A DNA stretch of 64,000 nt, taken from NCBI RefSeq assembly GCF_031755915.1, contig NC_083379.1, forward strand, positions 20,036,001 through 20,100,000. The letters run 5' to 3'. The notes under the pieces are model-generated. The model did not search any database, was not told the origin of the DNA, and saw only the letters and a program-made list of their open reading frames with translations. Position 1 is the first letter of the stretch, and every line of letters begins with the position of its first letter. The position numbers and the translations under genes were made by a program. The DNA comes from Ziziphus jujuba. Taxonomy: Eukaryota; Streptophyta; Magnoliopsida; Rosales; Rhamnaceae. This document shows, one piece after another, positions 20,664 through 34,456 of the stretch.

Positions 20664-23600
20664 ATGGAAACCGAGGAGTGCCAACGAGTGCTTCCATTTC
20701 AGCTTCAGTTCGACAAACCAGTCACATCTCAGGTTAGCTTTCAAAGCTCTCCATCTGAAAATATATGTCTATATATATATATATAGTGGTGGCATTTTGA
20801 AATGACGATTAAGATTTCTCTGGCAGATTAAAATCGCAGAGTGGAACCCCGAGAAAGATTTGCTGGCTATGGTCACAGAGGACTCCAAGATTTTGCTGCA
20901 CCGTTTTAATTGGCAGAGACTCTGGACAATCGCTCCTGGTATGCACGTTCCAATAACTATTTGCTTTTTCATTTTTTTTTCCCCTTTTAAATTGTGTATT
21001 TATTTTAAACTTACACATGCTGTAACTATTATTGGGTTGATTCCTGGAGATGTTTATTTTTATTTTTTTTGGATGGGCGGCTTTAGTTGATAACAAGTTA
21101 GTTTAGAAAGTTCTATTTGTATCCTTTCTGGTGATTTATTAGATGTTTTCGATCTTAACCTTACGTTACCTGATTATGTTTCACTTTCCTTTTTGAAAAT
21201 TTATATAGGAAGGTCTATAACATCCTTATGTTGGCGTCCCGATGGTAAAGCCATAGCTGTTGGACTTGAGGATGGAACAGTTTCATTGCATGATGTTGAA
21301 GTAAGTAAAACCAGTCATTTTTATTAATTTGTGGTTTAGACTTACTGTGTATGCCATTAATTGGTGAACCTATACAGTTGTGTATTGTCAGAATGTTTAT
21401 TCTGATATTGTCAGACTCAGGTATCAGTGATACTATATAATTAAGTAAACTTATTATGTGTTCATAATGGGCAATGGTTGTGTGATTTGTTGGGGTGCAA
21501 TTGGTTGGTCTATGTTGTATTGTGGACATAGTTTTAAATTTTAATTCGTAAAAGCAGAAATTTCTCATGCGTTTAGAAAGTGCATGTATGTCACTGAATT
21601 GATAGCTATTTTAACCATTTCTCTGTCTTTGTTTTGCTAATTCTTCTTTTTCTTTGTCTTTTAATGTCAACCAGAATGGGAAGTTGTTGCGAAGCTTAAA
21701 ATCCCATACTGTTGCTGTTGTTTGTCTAAACTGGGAGGAGGATGGGCAGCATATTGGAGTATGAGTTACAATTTTATTGCTGGCAGTGTGGCAATTTGAG
21801 TTTGATTTTGGAAGTAACTTTGTTTTTGTTTATTTATTTATTTATCTATTTTTTTTGGGATCAATGTTTGAACTCATTACACTGGGAGTGTTTTTGTTTA
21901 CTTGATACATGTAGTTTTTCAATTACTTTTCAGCTGACATTATCTTCTTTTCTCAAAAACCTTTGCCTGGATATTTGGCTGGGCATTTCTTCCCAATTTA
22001 CTTACACTGATCTTTCAAATTTATACTCTTTCCTTATTCTCTTATTACTTTAACTGGAGTTGATTTATAAGCGAAAATATGACTTCTAAATGTACTGGAA
22101 TTGGGTGATAACATTATGAATATGATCTTAGGGGTTTGAGTAGGGTGAGTGGTTCCTTCTGTTAAACTTAAAACTACTCTTATTCCAATTGCATTTTTGT
22201 CTGTCTAATTGGCTTTCAGGATGACTCTGGTGGTATATCTACCTATGAAGATCGTACTTCTCGTTTCTTTCCGCCAGCTCCAAGGGTTCCTCGGATGCCA
22301 GGTCTGGTAGCTGGAGATACCAGCTTCATGGATGAAACTGAGGATTCATTCCAAGAGCTGTCAAATTCTTCACAACAACGTTTCAACATCCTTTGCAGTG
22401 GAGACAAAGATGGAATAATTTGTTTTAGCATATTTGGCATTTTTCCAATAGGCAAAATTGTAAGTAACCTGTTCCATATATTAAATTTTGAATCATACAA
22501 GTAAAACAATGGGGTTGATGATGCTTATATATCCTCTTATTCAAGCTCGTTTGATTACTTCACTGGTTAGTCATATCATCCTATTTGATGTCAGTTGCTA
22601 GATGATTTCTTGCATAACTGATGGAATTTTGTTCTAGTGCAGTGAGCTACCGCACATGTTTAATTATGCACACAGCCCTTGATATGTTTGTTTGGGAACA
22701 TAAAACCGTGTATAGCACTTCCATATATAGTTTAAACTATGATATCCTAGGGGCCAACCAACCTTGGGTGCAAAAGCAAGTGCAGTGGTCTATATAAACA
22801 ACTCATACCAAAACCCTGCCTACTAGTGCTAAATGTTTTTGAGTTTGGGCTGAATCAGATTGGATTGTTGTCTTTACAATGACCAGATGGACAGAAAATG
22901 TAATAAATTGATATCTTTCCTTTTGACCCCGAATGATCATTAATGTTATGCTTGTACTGTTCAAAGATACTATAAATGGCATTCAACTTATTACAAAAAA
23001 AGTAATTATACAATATGATGGTCAGGTGTTATTGCTATGTTAATTGGATTACTTGTTTGTCCAATTATTATGATCTCCAATTTTTTATGATCATTAATGT
23101 TAGGCTTGTACTGTTCAACGCTATGATAAATGGCATTCAACTTATTACCAGAAAGTAATTATACAATATGGTGGTCAGGTATTATTGCTCTAATAATTGG
23201 ATCACTTGTTTGTCCAATTTTTATGATCTCTAATCAATTTTAAGTTTCATATTATATTTATAAAATATTAGGTAATGAGCTCATGGTGCATGTTTCTCTC
23301 AGTAATTACCTGTAGAAATACCAGCATTCACATCTATCAACACATTCAATCTTCATGAAATTACTTTTTTGCAGTCTCAGCTTGTGCATATCTATAAACT
23401 TTAATTAATTAATTTACTTTTTTTAAAAAAATGTATGAAGAGAATGGCAGAAGAATGTTGCATACCCTCTAAACCTATTTACCTGATCGATGAGCTTGTA
23501 AATTCTATAACCATTAGAAAATTAATGCTTGCATGTAATCAAAGGACTTGGAGAGAACATCGGTTTTTACTTCGTGGTTTTAACTGGAAATAGCTTTTAC

Positions 23601-26600
23601 ATTTTACTTCTTAAGACAGCAAGTTCTGTAGTCTTATTCTCTTTCTTTTTTCTCCTTGAGGTTAATGCTCTTATGAGAGAAGAAAAAGTTGGTAGGACTC
23701 TAAAAGTTGGCTAAAATAATCAATATATGAGTATCTTGGTTACTCTAAATTTTTCTTTTTATTTCCTTTTATATATATCTTTTAACTAGCATTCTTTGTT
23801 TCACACAGACTTTTGTTCTCTTTTTGTTTTTGTTTTTGTTTTTATGTCTTAACTGCCTCTATCATTTTACAATTTTCATTAAACCTGTGGATGTGCCAGA
23901 ACATACATAAGTGTTGTATTTCTCCTCCATCAATTGATAAGCAAGAGTGCCAACTTTTGGATGCTTCCATTTCCAAGGTATGTTCATCATTCTTTTGGAT
24001 TTTTTTTTTTGGGTTAAATTTAAAGATGTGTTTAACAATAGGTTTATTGTATTTTTTTATTCTTGATGTGTAGATCTCTGTATTTTCATAGGAGACAAGT
24101 ACTAGAAATGAGTTGTAATCAGCTGCAGGGAAAAAGAGATGTTATGGTCAAGGAACATTCAGGAAGTGACAAACTATTGATGGAATCATGTATAATTCCT
24201 TAGGAGATACGTTTGGGTTAGTTAGATAACTTTTTTGGTGCGGCTATTGACATTCCTAAATTTTATACACATTTACAAACAAGCCAGTTCGCTTTAAGAA
24301 AATTGTTGCTTTCATTTGCTATTCAACTTTGCTGTCATGATTAAATTTGACCAAGTGAATTGGTATAGGTGCACAAGTTGTTTTTGCTAGTTGTAAGCTA
24401 AAAATTTTCATTGCTGTTGGCTGAGAATATGCTCAAAAGTTTTCTCTTGAGAGAGAGAGAGGAGGGAGATTTATTGTACAAGGATAATTGATAAGAAAAC
24501 TATCATCTCTGTTGTTCATCCATGTGATTATAAGCTGCACTCATAAACTGTCAACTGTTTTGGAATGTCCTGCTGATCTAATTATTATTTTCCATTTTCT
24601 GCATGGTTGTTTGATTTCCTTCTTAAAGAAAGAGAGAAAACTCATGTCTTAGTATTTAAAATCTTCTACGAAATTTGTTGTAAGGCTACAACCAGCTAGT
24701 TCGCTAGATCAAGCTGATTTTACATGTTGTCATTAGGTTGCTTTGTCAAAAGATCTTTGCCGCTTGATAGTCATCTGCTCAGGAGAATTAATTAAGGATG
24801 GGGTACAATCAGAAAACAGACAGATGTCTGGACATGGTTTGCATGGATTGCATTGCCTAGTGCTCGATACTTCTATATTTTGGAAGAGGTAACTTCGCGT
24901 GGTGTTACACTTGCATTTGTTTTCCATCTATTATTGTTTTATCTTTTTCCTTTGTTCACTTTTTCATTGCTTTCTGTTGCTTGTCTTTCAATAAAATTTT
25001 TAAGATCAAGTTGATATGGACATGCTATGTGTTGTGTTGTGCAATGTAGTAGTTACTTCTTGGAGTGCTTTTTTGATTGAGATCATTTAGTTACTTTTGC
25101 TTCTCTTTGTTTTCTTGGATTGCTTCTACGGTTGAGCTACATTAGGGAGGAAGACCTGTCTCTACCTCAAAGTCTTCTTTCTTCTAACGTAAGATTTATA
25201 GTTTGATTGTCTAGTCTTTGGTATAAGGTCACAAGGTCTAAATATTTTCAACAAACAAGCTAGTTTGCACATTTGAAGTTTTGAGCAGATGGTGCATTTG
25301 TCATTAGCTGCATTAATTTCAGGATCTAAATATCTCTTACAGATTCACCAAACTTGGTGGTAACTTTGAAGTTTGAGCACATCATGTAGGACAGGTGACG
25401 AAGGAAAGAAAACTGAAAATTAAAAGATAGGCTCTAGCATCATATTAGAACAATTTTAGGAATCACACCTAAGCTTGGTTTGTATCACACAAAACCAAAG
25501 AAATAATTCTCGAAAAAATACTTGTATTATTAATCAACTTTTTTTAAAAGGGTTACAAAAATCCCTATTTATAATAAAACCACCTAATAACATTAGGAAA
25601 CTAAAATAATTAGAAACCTAGTTAAATAAGGAAACCAAATAATAAACCTTTCTAAAATTAAAATAATAATAAGAAACCTAATAAACATAATAATATTAAA
25701 ACCCTAAATATCAACTAAACATAATAATGTTAAAATTCTAAAAATCATAAAACCCTAATAATTATAATCCTATGTAGTCTCCATTGTTCTCCATCATTCT
25801 CCCCCTCTTAGAGAACGAGACTCTGGCGGGTTTAAAGCTGAAATCATAAAGCAATAAGCGAAACTTCAAGAATGATAACATCAGCGGCATAAGCTCAAAC
25901 TTGACGAAGAGAACTACATGGCTAGCAAATATAGGGACATTCAAGGTCAACAAAAGCCCTTCATTCAATTGATCTGGATCCAACTTGACATATTTAGGTT
26001 GTGTAGGTAGCGGTCTAAGTAAGGTGACAGGTTGTACATAAGAGTTCAGGTAAGGTGACAAGTTGTGGGAAAGGATTTGGATAAAATGGCAGGTTGTGTA
26101 GGTAAAAGTTCAGGTAGGAATTTGGGTTGTGTAGGTAAGGATTCAAGTAGGGATTCGGGTAAGGTGGCAGATGATGTAGACAAGGTTTCAGGTAGGGATT
26201 CGGGTAAGGTGGCAGATGGTGTGGACGAAGGTAAAGGTTCAGGTAAGGGTTCAGGTTTAAAATCAATAGGATATTCTTGAGTAAGTGTACTTCCAATTTC
26301 TTCATTTGATGCTTCACATACCACTTCAAAATCCTTTGTAAAATCTGGTAGGTGAAGAACCTGAGCCTTAATCAACTTTTTCTCCCTTTTCTCTTCAAAT
26401 TCTTTATTGGAAAGAATGTCCTCCGACTTTTGTGAGTTGTTTGAGACCTTACTTTGCTTTTCCACCTTATATTTATCCATCTCAGCTACCGTCATAGGTT
26501 TCAACACCACTTCTCTGTAAAGGAGTAAGTGTTCTCTTTCCCACAATGAAACACATCCCTATCATAAAGCCAAGGACGACCAAGAAGAATATGTGTTACT

Positions 26601-29600
26601 TTCATTGGAATCACATCACACCAAATAGAATCACTATAAACTCCATATGAAAAAGAAATAAGGTAGCATTGAGTTACAGGAATTGAAGTACTATCAATCC
26701 ATCCTACCTTGTATGGATGTGGATGTGGTTCAATAGGAATTTTTAATCGCTCTAACATAGATGCCTAAACAACATTCATGCTACTACCGCATCAATGATA
26801 AGCTTTTGTGCTTGATTTCCACAACAAACTAGCATTTGAAAAATAGATGTGCGTTTCCAATCTTCCTTCTCATCTTTCAGAATTGAAAGGATGCGTTTAA
26901 CAACAGCATTTAGTGAAGTATCTACTTCATCTTCTTCTTCCAAATCATCAGGATTATAAACCCCAAGTTGAAGTTGTCTTCGTCCTCCTCTCTTTGTTGT
27001 TTTGGTTCTTCATCAAATTCCACACCAAGGTGTAAATTTTTCTTGGGACAATTATATGCCATATGTCCAGACTGTCCACACTTGAAACACTTGTTCCCTT
27101 TTCCTCTAAGATCAGTAGAATTAGAAACAGGTGCCTTGGTCTTAGAAGGTTGATTTGCTACCATTTGTCTTTTATTATTCTACTTATCATAAAACTGCAG
27201 AATAAAAAGCTTTATTAGCATAAATGGAAGCTAATTGAGTTTATTAAAGTTAATTTCTTAAGTTGTAGTTTGCATTCAGTAGCATAGTATAAAATAGTAA
27301 ATGCAATATGACATTCTACTCACTGGTCTCAAGATCAACTAAAATTTTGACTTACCTCTTCTCCCTCTTCTTCTTTCTTACTCCATATCTTTAATTGTAG
27401 GAAAAATGAGCTCCATCTAGTGGCTCAGCAAGCTTCTAACATTGAGGAATTGACTGAGGTTATCCGGGCATCGCTATCTGTCATGTCTAAGCAGTGGTCT
27501 GATGCTATGAACACTTTTCACGAAAAGTTTGATTCTCTGTCTAATCTTATTATTGATCATGGTAATGCAACTAACGTTTAGGAGAAACTAAAGCACACTT
27601 TATTCATGAACTTCTTAATTGCTTTCCTTTTTAATTCATTGCTTCCTGTCTTTTCTTATAGGGCTTGATTCCTCTCCCCAAGAGGAGTTTTTGAGCCTTT
27701 TAGGTGGTGCGCGAACGAGTCCTCCAGTTCATCAATTTTTAGTTAACTCTCTTGGAGAAGTGGTATGCTCAGTCTTATGTAAACTCTCTCTATTAAATTG
27801 TATCATGCCAAACAAGAAATATGTGATAATATATTTGATTCTGCACATGCTTTATTTGATAGGGTGTGAAGCGTGTGTCAAAGGTTGTCTGTGGTGCTGG
27901 AAAAGAACTTCAACATATTGTCCTAAATCATTTCCAGGTGCTTCTTTATATTCTTTCTGTTCAAGTTAATGAAGTATTTGTTTGAACAAATTGATCCATC
28001 TTTTACTTTGGGGACGTTATATCCCTTGAAAGTCAATGGATCAGTTTCTAAATGCATGATATGGATTTATACCCGAAAAACTATGCTTGTCCATATTCTA
28101 TATAGGCATTTGGTTTCAGTACAGGTAACATCGAGTTCCTGTTCTGAAGGTCACAAATTCTGGCCTATACTTCTGCAGTTTGATCCATGAATCTATGTAT
28201 ATGTTGAATTTGTGCAATGTAAAACAATTAGCCTGTTTTGATTATCTTTTGACATTTTTCTTATACCAAGAGGTTAAAATAGAAACTAAAATAGAATTGC
28301 TTCTCTAGCCTGCTGCAGAAATTATTGGATTCAGGATGGGAGAATTGAGAGGTCTTTCTAGGTGGCGGACACGCTATCAGGGTATTGGCTTGGATGAGAC
28401 TCTCATTAGTAATGCAACAGAAAATGCTGGAATGATAATTGTACAAGTTGAATGGTTTATGAGGCTGCTTTCATCTGTGGTGCAGCAGGTATGGTTGTTG
28501 GAGGGTCCTTCTGTTTAATGCTATAAGGTGAAGTGTTCTTTTGGTAGTATTTCTCACATATGAATTCAATTTTTCCCTCCTTCAGCAGTTCCTTGTTGTA
28601 GTTTGTTATTTAGGTTGCAGTCAGAAATGTTATCTAAATTTTTAGATAGTTGAACTGAGGTTTAGGGAATGATCAAGAAGGTGATTTTGTTTGTCTTCCA
28701 AGAAATAACTAGATTTCTAAAAGATTAGACTAAGAAACAACTGCATCACAGAAATGATGCACTATTTAGAAATCTAATATATAGATAATTTTTTTATGGT
28801 GCGGATGTTCGCAAGTTAAAACTTGTCGATGTCCATGTCAAGCAACATGTTACCTGAAAATAACTTGCTAATACTCACACCATAGAAAGACTAGTATATA
28901 TATATATATTTATATTTTAATTGTAGTACTTGTATGCTAAATTTGTGGGCAATTTAATAGATGTCTATTGTTTTTGAGATTATGTCAGTAAAAGATATTG
29001 ATTATAGTTATTTAACAAGTATTGGATCAGTGATGGAACATTCGGAGGCTTTTCAATCCATACTAAATAGAGTTTATGATAAATTTTGATTGTTTATTAA
29101 GCATAACTGTGAGTGGTTCTCTAGGCATATAACATGCATACAGACTTTTGAAAACTTACACTAATATTTTTTAAATGGTTCTTTATTTATTTGTACAGTA
29201 CTTGCATTGAGTTTCTGGCATTCCATTTTTCTTTCAGTTTTCAAATTTCTTCAACTGGCTTTTGAAATGTATAAAGCTACTAATGTCTGAACCTAGTGAT
29301 CAGCTTCTACCATACAACAGGTTTGTCTCAGGCATAACTCCCTCTTTCAACCGGCTATTGGCATGTAAATTTTTTTATTTTTTATTTTTTACTGAAACTC
29401 TTTTGACTTTTGGCAGTGAACTTGTTATTATATTCTTGAAGTTTCTTTATGATCGAGATCCTGTTAGGCAGTTGCTGGAAGCATCAGATGCGGATGACAC
29501 TATTGAAATTGATTTGTATGCTTTTTCTTCCTAACTTAACAATCCATTATGCTGTACAAATATTTTCCAAGTGAGAATATTGTCTTGCATACAAGACAAT

Positions 29601-32235
29601 CCATACATTTATAAGATATCTTTTGTACACAATTCATATTAATGATGATCTACTTGCTGTGCTTTAACTCTCTAGAAAAGTCTCTGCATTTATATGATGC
29701 ATGCATTCATATATTCATGCAATACACTTACATTTATACATTTTTTTGGATGTAACTTACCATATACATGTGGATGCAAATCTGCAATTACATATTTACT
29801 TTTGAGTCTTGGTTTTGATAACTAATAATGTTGCTTAATTCTTCAGGGAGACAATGCAGAGAGTTAAAGAACTAGTTCAGTTTGGTGGGTTTTCAGATTG
29901 TGAATATCTGCAAAGAACATTGGCTAAAGAATTTCAACAAATGGAATCTAGGTATACCACATCTTATTCCTTCCTGCCCGTGCTGTGTGGAATGTGTTGA
30001 TCTACTTACCAATTTTCATATGCTTTGTTGTGGTTATCTAAAGTGCAAGAATATCATATTTCAATGTTAATGGCATTGCTGAATGTTGTGTGATTTCTTT
30101 GAAAATGTATATTTTACTTTCTTTTACTCTGATAGTTGACCTCACCCTCGAAAAAGAATTGTGAATCCTCTCTGTTTCTTTTATCACTTAAATGTGCATG
30201 TGCACACAGAAATGCATTCACTCCTGCATATTTCTTCTTTGAATGTTACTAATTTTTTGCTTAAATTTATGATTACCTTGTTGATGGGTTCAGTTTCAAG
30301 GAGGCTTTTCTCATGCCCTTTACTTCAATTTCAAGAAAGATACTTTGTGAGGATTTGTTTCCACTCTTCCCTCTTCCACCTTCGTGGGGGTCCGTGTTAG
30401 TTCCTATGTCTGTATCATACTACGAGGTACATTAGTGCTTTAGGGATCTTTTATATTTCTTATATTCTGAATATGTGCTCTCATTTTTAATAAATTCTTT
30501 TTTTTCTTTTTTCTTTTTTCAATAGGATTCCTCTCTATCTTGTCAGCAGACTTGTCAAAGAAGGTTTATTGATTACATATCTTTCCAAATACCAGACGAC
30601 TCTTTTTCAAATATTGCAAACTGTATAGGAATAGTAAGAGGGTTTACACATGATTTGAGCTCTGTGAAGAAGGGCTGTAGTTCACTTGAAGCTGTATTAT
30701 TAAGTGTCCCTGAGGGTTATCAATGTGTGGATCTGTCCTTATATAAGGTAGGGACCTAATTTGTCTTGTGAAGTCCCATTTTGAGTTATGATATGTCATG
30801 TTATCTGTTTTGTGTAAAACAGGAGAGTCAGATAGTCTTGTTATTAAATGAAACAAATACCAATTCTGAAAGCTCTGGAGATGCCTGCATGCTGATTGTG
30901 CAAGCAAAGGACCTTCCATTCGTATCTATCTCACAATCCACTTGTCCAAACTTTTGGAAGTTGCTTCAGTTAAAGGTAATTATTATCTTCGCTTCCCCAT
31001 CCGTACTTCTTGTCTTTTAAAATCTTCCTTTTGTGTCTTATGCTCAGGATTTTCTGAGTTGTACCGAAACCACTCCATTTATAAACAGTGTGCTGGAAAA
31101 AAAATTTGTAATTTTAAAGAAATGGATATCCTCCCAGTTGAGACACCTTTTTCTTTTCTTTTGATTGTGTATTACAATGATGTCCTCTAGGTGTTGTTTT
31201 AGTTACTTTTAGTTTCATGTCCAGAATCTAATTACATTGTTCTTACACCTTTCCATTTTATACAATCATTATGTAACTTATCTTATCGCATATTAATTTT
31301 GTCAAAAAGAATTGTGCTTCCGACATAAATTTTTTTCCTTATTGCTTGTAGATTTCTTTTGTTAAATTTTGGTATAATACTTCTGTCAAATTACATATAG
31401 GACTATCTTGCTTACCTGCAAATGGAGAATGAGAAAGTTCGCAGCATACCTCACTCTGTAATAGCTCCTTTGGCAGTTAGCTGTAAGTCTTACAAATTTT
31501 AGCTGTGCTTATTTGTTTTACTTTAAATAACAATCAACAAGTTCTATCAGGTTAACCAACATTCAATTTACTGTATAGACTATGGTCTAAATGCGGAAAT
31601 AAAATGCACAACGTTTTCTTTATTTTTGAAGGTACATTTTAATAAGAAGGGCTTTAACTAACAGGTCTTCTCTAAATGTTGAGCACAGTTCATTTTCTTT
31701 GAAGAAATTGCACAACTGTCAAGATACAACTGTTTAAAATTTTTAATTCCCTACCATCATATCAGCTGCTTTAGAATGCTTGAATTTTAGTTTTAACGAG
31801 TCTGCTAATAGGATCAATTGATGCAAATGAAATAAATATCGCAAGGGCATATAGTTATCCATCCCTGTTGTTAATGTAATAATCAATTTTATAATTGCCA
31901 TTTTTCCTTCATATAAGCATAACATGTGGATGATAAAGTCTTGGCCAGGGAGGAAAAGAGTACTGCAAAATCGGTTTATTTTGATACTTTGTTCTATCTC
32001 GTAATTGACCTCGATAAACTGAACCACACTCTAGTCAGCAAGCCTTGGGATAGCAACCGTTGTGAATTAGTTCGTTCTCGCATATGAACATGTGAATTGG
32101 TCAAGTTTTCTGACAGTTCTATCCTATCATATGTGAACAGCATCGAGAGGTGTGGCTTGTGTTTTCGCTGCAAGAAAGCGTGCGTTGGTCTACATTCTGG
32201 AGGAAGATGAGGATGAAGTCTCAGATGCAGAATAA
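20664..32235 (+). CDS. APC4: Anaphase-promoting complex subunit 4
   Basis: APC4 is a scaffold subunit of the APC/C, the nuclear E3 ubiquitin ligase that degrades cyclins and securin. Coding exons: 20664-20732, 20827-20938, 21209-21300, 21675-21758, 22220-22459, 23900-23977, 24737-24888, 27401-27561, 27662-27762, 27863-27937, 28309-28488, 29238-29320, 29417-29515, 29847-29951, 30294-30426, 30526-30747, 30823-30975, 31401-31482, 32141-32235. All junctions are GT-AG with consistent phase, totalling 2316 nt (771 aa), close to the size of other plant APC4 proteins. The N-terminus has APC4-type WD40 blades ([19 protein letters not shown], then [17 protein letters not shown] and [10 protein letters not shown]). 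The middle carries the helical APC4 domain ([19 protein letters not shown]). The C-terminus ends in the acidic [11 protein letters not shown]. Intron 7 (2.5 kb) holds a retroelement remnant and intron 5 a tandem duplication. The start ATG is preceded by a telo-box. Confidence 0.95.
22933..23240. repeat. 154-bp tandem duplication in APC4 intron 5
   Basis: Units starting at 22933 and 23087 share ATGATCATTAATGTT, CTTGTACTGTTCAA, AAATGGCATTCAACTTATTA, AGTAATTATACAATATG, GTGGTCAGGT/ATGGTCAGGT and ATTACTTGTTTGTCCAATT-like blocks. They differ by scattered substitutions and small indels, so the duplication is not recent. It lies wholly within the intron and disturbs no exon. Confidence 0.85.
25443..25796 (-). 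repeat. LTR with polypurine tract on one side and primer site on the other
   Basis: On the minus strand AGAGGGGGAGAA (25808-25797) immediately precedes TGATGGAGAACAATGG, a polypurine tract then an LTR start. The other end (TTCTAATA) is followed by TGATGCTAGAGCC (25442-25430), resembling the tRNA-Met primer site TGGTATCAGAGCC. The 354-bp body is A-rich on the plus strand, with many AATAATAAACC-type words. A primer site after a 3' LTR is unexpected. Confidence 0.6.
26030..26260. repeat. Imperfect repeats encoding a Pro/Ser/Leu-rich tract
   Basis: Units of roughly 25-50 bp built on GGTAAGGTGGCAGATG and AGGTAGGGATTCGGGTAAGG recur across the segment. On the minus strand they encode variants of LPESLPE and PEPLPE; on the plus strand a Gly/Lys/Asp-rich frame is an artefact of the same repeats. 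It lies in the retroelement remnant of APC4 intron 7. Confidence 0.65.
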
Positions 32236-34422
32236 CTGGCGGTCATGTATATTTATTTTCCTTCAAAAATTTTTGGTGAGTTTTACATTATTTTGATATT
32301 GAAACCAAATATGTTATATGGGTTTAATTACTTTTCTTTTTTTTATTATTTTTTTTCTCAGCATGTATTTGCATTTTGTACCAACACTTCAAATGTAAAT
32401 AATAAAAACTACAGGTACCGAGTTGTTCAGCAAGTTATTTACCAATGGATATGGCATATATGATGTGGCATAATTTTATCGATCGATATATTAATGTAAA
32501 TTAAGCGGTTAATTTAATCGGCTTTCCAAAGGTTTGGTTTATATACAATTTTAGTGCTTTTAGTTCCAGAAATATTATCAATATCTTCTTAGGTTCCAAA
32601 AAATTATTATTCCCTTTTTATTATTTATTCACATTTTTTGAAATAATATTATACACACTCCATTAGGGTGTTAGTTATAACTTTTAATTCAAAATTCGGA
32701 AGATTAAATTGTAATTAATGTAAAATTTAAAAGGTCCAGATATAATAGTATCTTAAATAAATATAATTAAGTGAATTTTTAGAGAAAGGTATAACAACAT
32801 AAAAGCCAATAAAATATTGTAACCTTATGTGATGTTGGTAAATATTTTGATGTCATAGCATTCTTATAGAGTTAGCAGATTTTATTTGGTTTCTTATGAA
32901 CATGAAATATCCCAGTTCTGTTTTAACGACTTCCTGTAGTTATAGATTAGCCCCAAATGAGGATTTGTATGAACACCACCTTTATCCAAGAGATGACTAA
33001 ATCATAATTTGTGCACTTATCTTAAATCCTATTCACCCAAAAAAAAAAAAAAAAAAATTCCAAGCAATTCTCAAAGATACGGACAAGTCTCCATAACCAA
33101 GCCGAAAGGCTCAAAACAGCATTTTACCTTTCCTAGATTTGCAACAAATCCCATCAACACACAACCCGACACCTTCCTGCACAATACTTCCTGCTCCACC
33201 TAAACTTGCTCCATGCTTTAAGCATCCTATGTATGTATTGAGTCTTTCAACCATCTTTTATAGGTTTCCATTTAAACCGTCACTTAATCTCCACCCTAAA
33301 GCACATTAATAGTGTTTCATGGGACACCTAATAACGGAGAATATATGTCTCTAAGAGCTCTTCCTATTTTATTTTCATCTTATTTGACTGTTTTTTTCTT
33401 TTTCTTTTTTTTTTTTCACTGTTTTTTTCATTTTTTTTTTTTTCACAAACTTATTGATATGGTTAGGTGAGAAATATTTATTCTCTCAGGAGTTTAATAC
33501 CGATAAAATAACAGATAAAGTTTTGAACTATTTTACCCTATAGCAAACTATATGATGCAATGATTTTGTCATAAAAAAAATGGTGCTTAATTCAAATTTG
33601 AGTAAAGCTGGTATTTTTTTATTTTTTTATTTTTTTTTATTTTTTTATTTTTTCTGATGAGTAAGACGTGCCCAAAGTAAAATGGTCTCATCGTAGCAAC
33701 ATACGTAATGTGATGCGTACATTGTTTTTTATTTTTTTGGGACAATAAAATTCAAATTCTTAACACTAATATGCTCTGTGCCTTTATTTCTACATTGATT
33801 CGCTCTGACCCATAAAGATAAAAGTCAGAGGGACAATTTTGTTCCTGGGTAAGGCCACCAAGAATCAAACAGAAAGAAAGGGCACGTATCACCAAGAAAC
33901 AAAGGGCGCGAACGATAGTGTCATTTTCTGTTTTGTGCTTGTTTCCTAGTTTTTGTAATGGGCGGCAGCCATAACCCAACCAACATAATTCCTAAACTTT
34001 TGGCCCCTGTCAAATTTGAATGTATATATATATATATATATATACATACACACATATTTAAGATTTTGCTGTAAAAAATATTTATTTATGGTGTCTAAAA
34101 CATTTACATACATTTTTTTTTTAAATATACATGTTAATTACTTGAAGAATACACGAATATATGTATACATACATATATATATATATATATATAATGTCAT
34201 TGATGTGGAAATTAAAGTGGAACCATATGATTTTTTTTTTAAATTTAATTAATTGCTTATCCATAAGAGTTATTATCCTATAATAAGATCTTAATATTAA
34301 AAAATAATTTTTTTAAATGGTTAACATCTAAAACCAAATAGATTAGTCAATAAATGTTTCATTTTTATTATTGACATCATCATGTCTTTTGGGATAAACT
34401 AGAGAGAGTTTTAAATCAATTA

Positions 34423-34456
<34 letters not shown>

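Larger units (their letters stand above)
25430..27170 (-). mobile_element. LTR retroelement remnant inside APC4 intron 7 (gypsy-like)
   Basis: On the minus strand, from high to low coordinate: a gag zinc knuckle [17 protein letters not shown] (about 27077-27127); a gypsy-type protease tail ([33 protein letters not shown]); then a jump to an RNase H-like [16 protein letters not shown] block near 26290-26350; a Pro/Ser/Leu-rich repeat; a polypurine tract; and an LTR. Most of reverse transcriptase and all of integrase are missing, and stops interrupt the frames. It lies opposite to APC4, well away from the flanking splice sites. Its outer boundaries and target duplication could not be fixed. Confidence 0.75.

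Noticed and set aside
26065..26280. 71-codon Gly/Lys/Asp-rich open frame on the plus strand
   Set aside because: Produced by the short repeats of the intron-7 retroelement; the repeat is better explained on the minus strand, and it sits in an APC4 intron.
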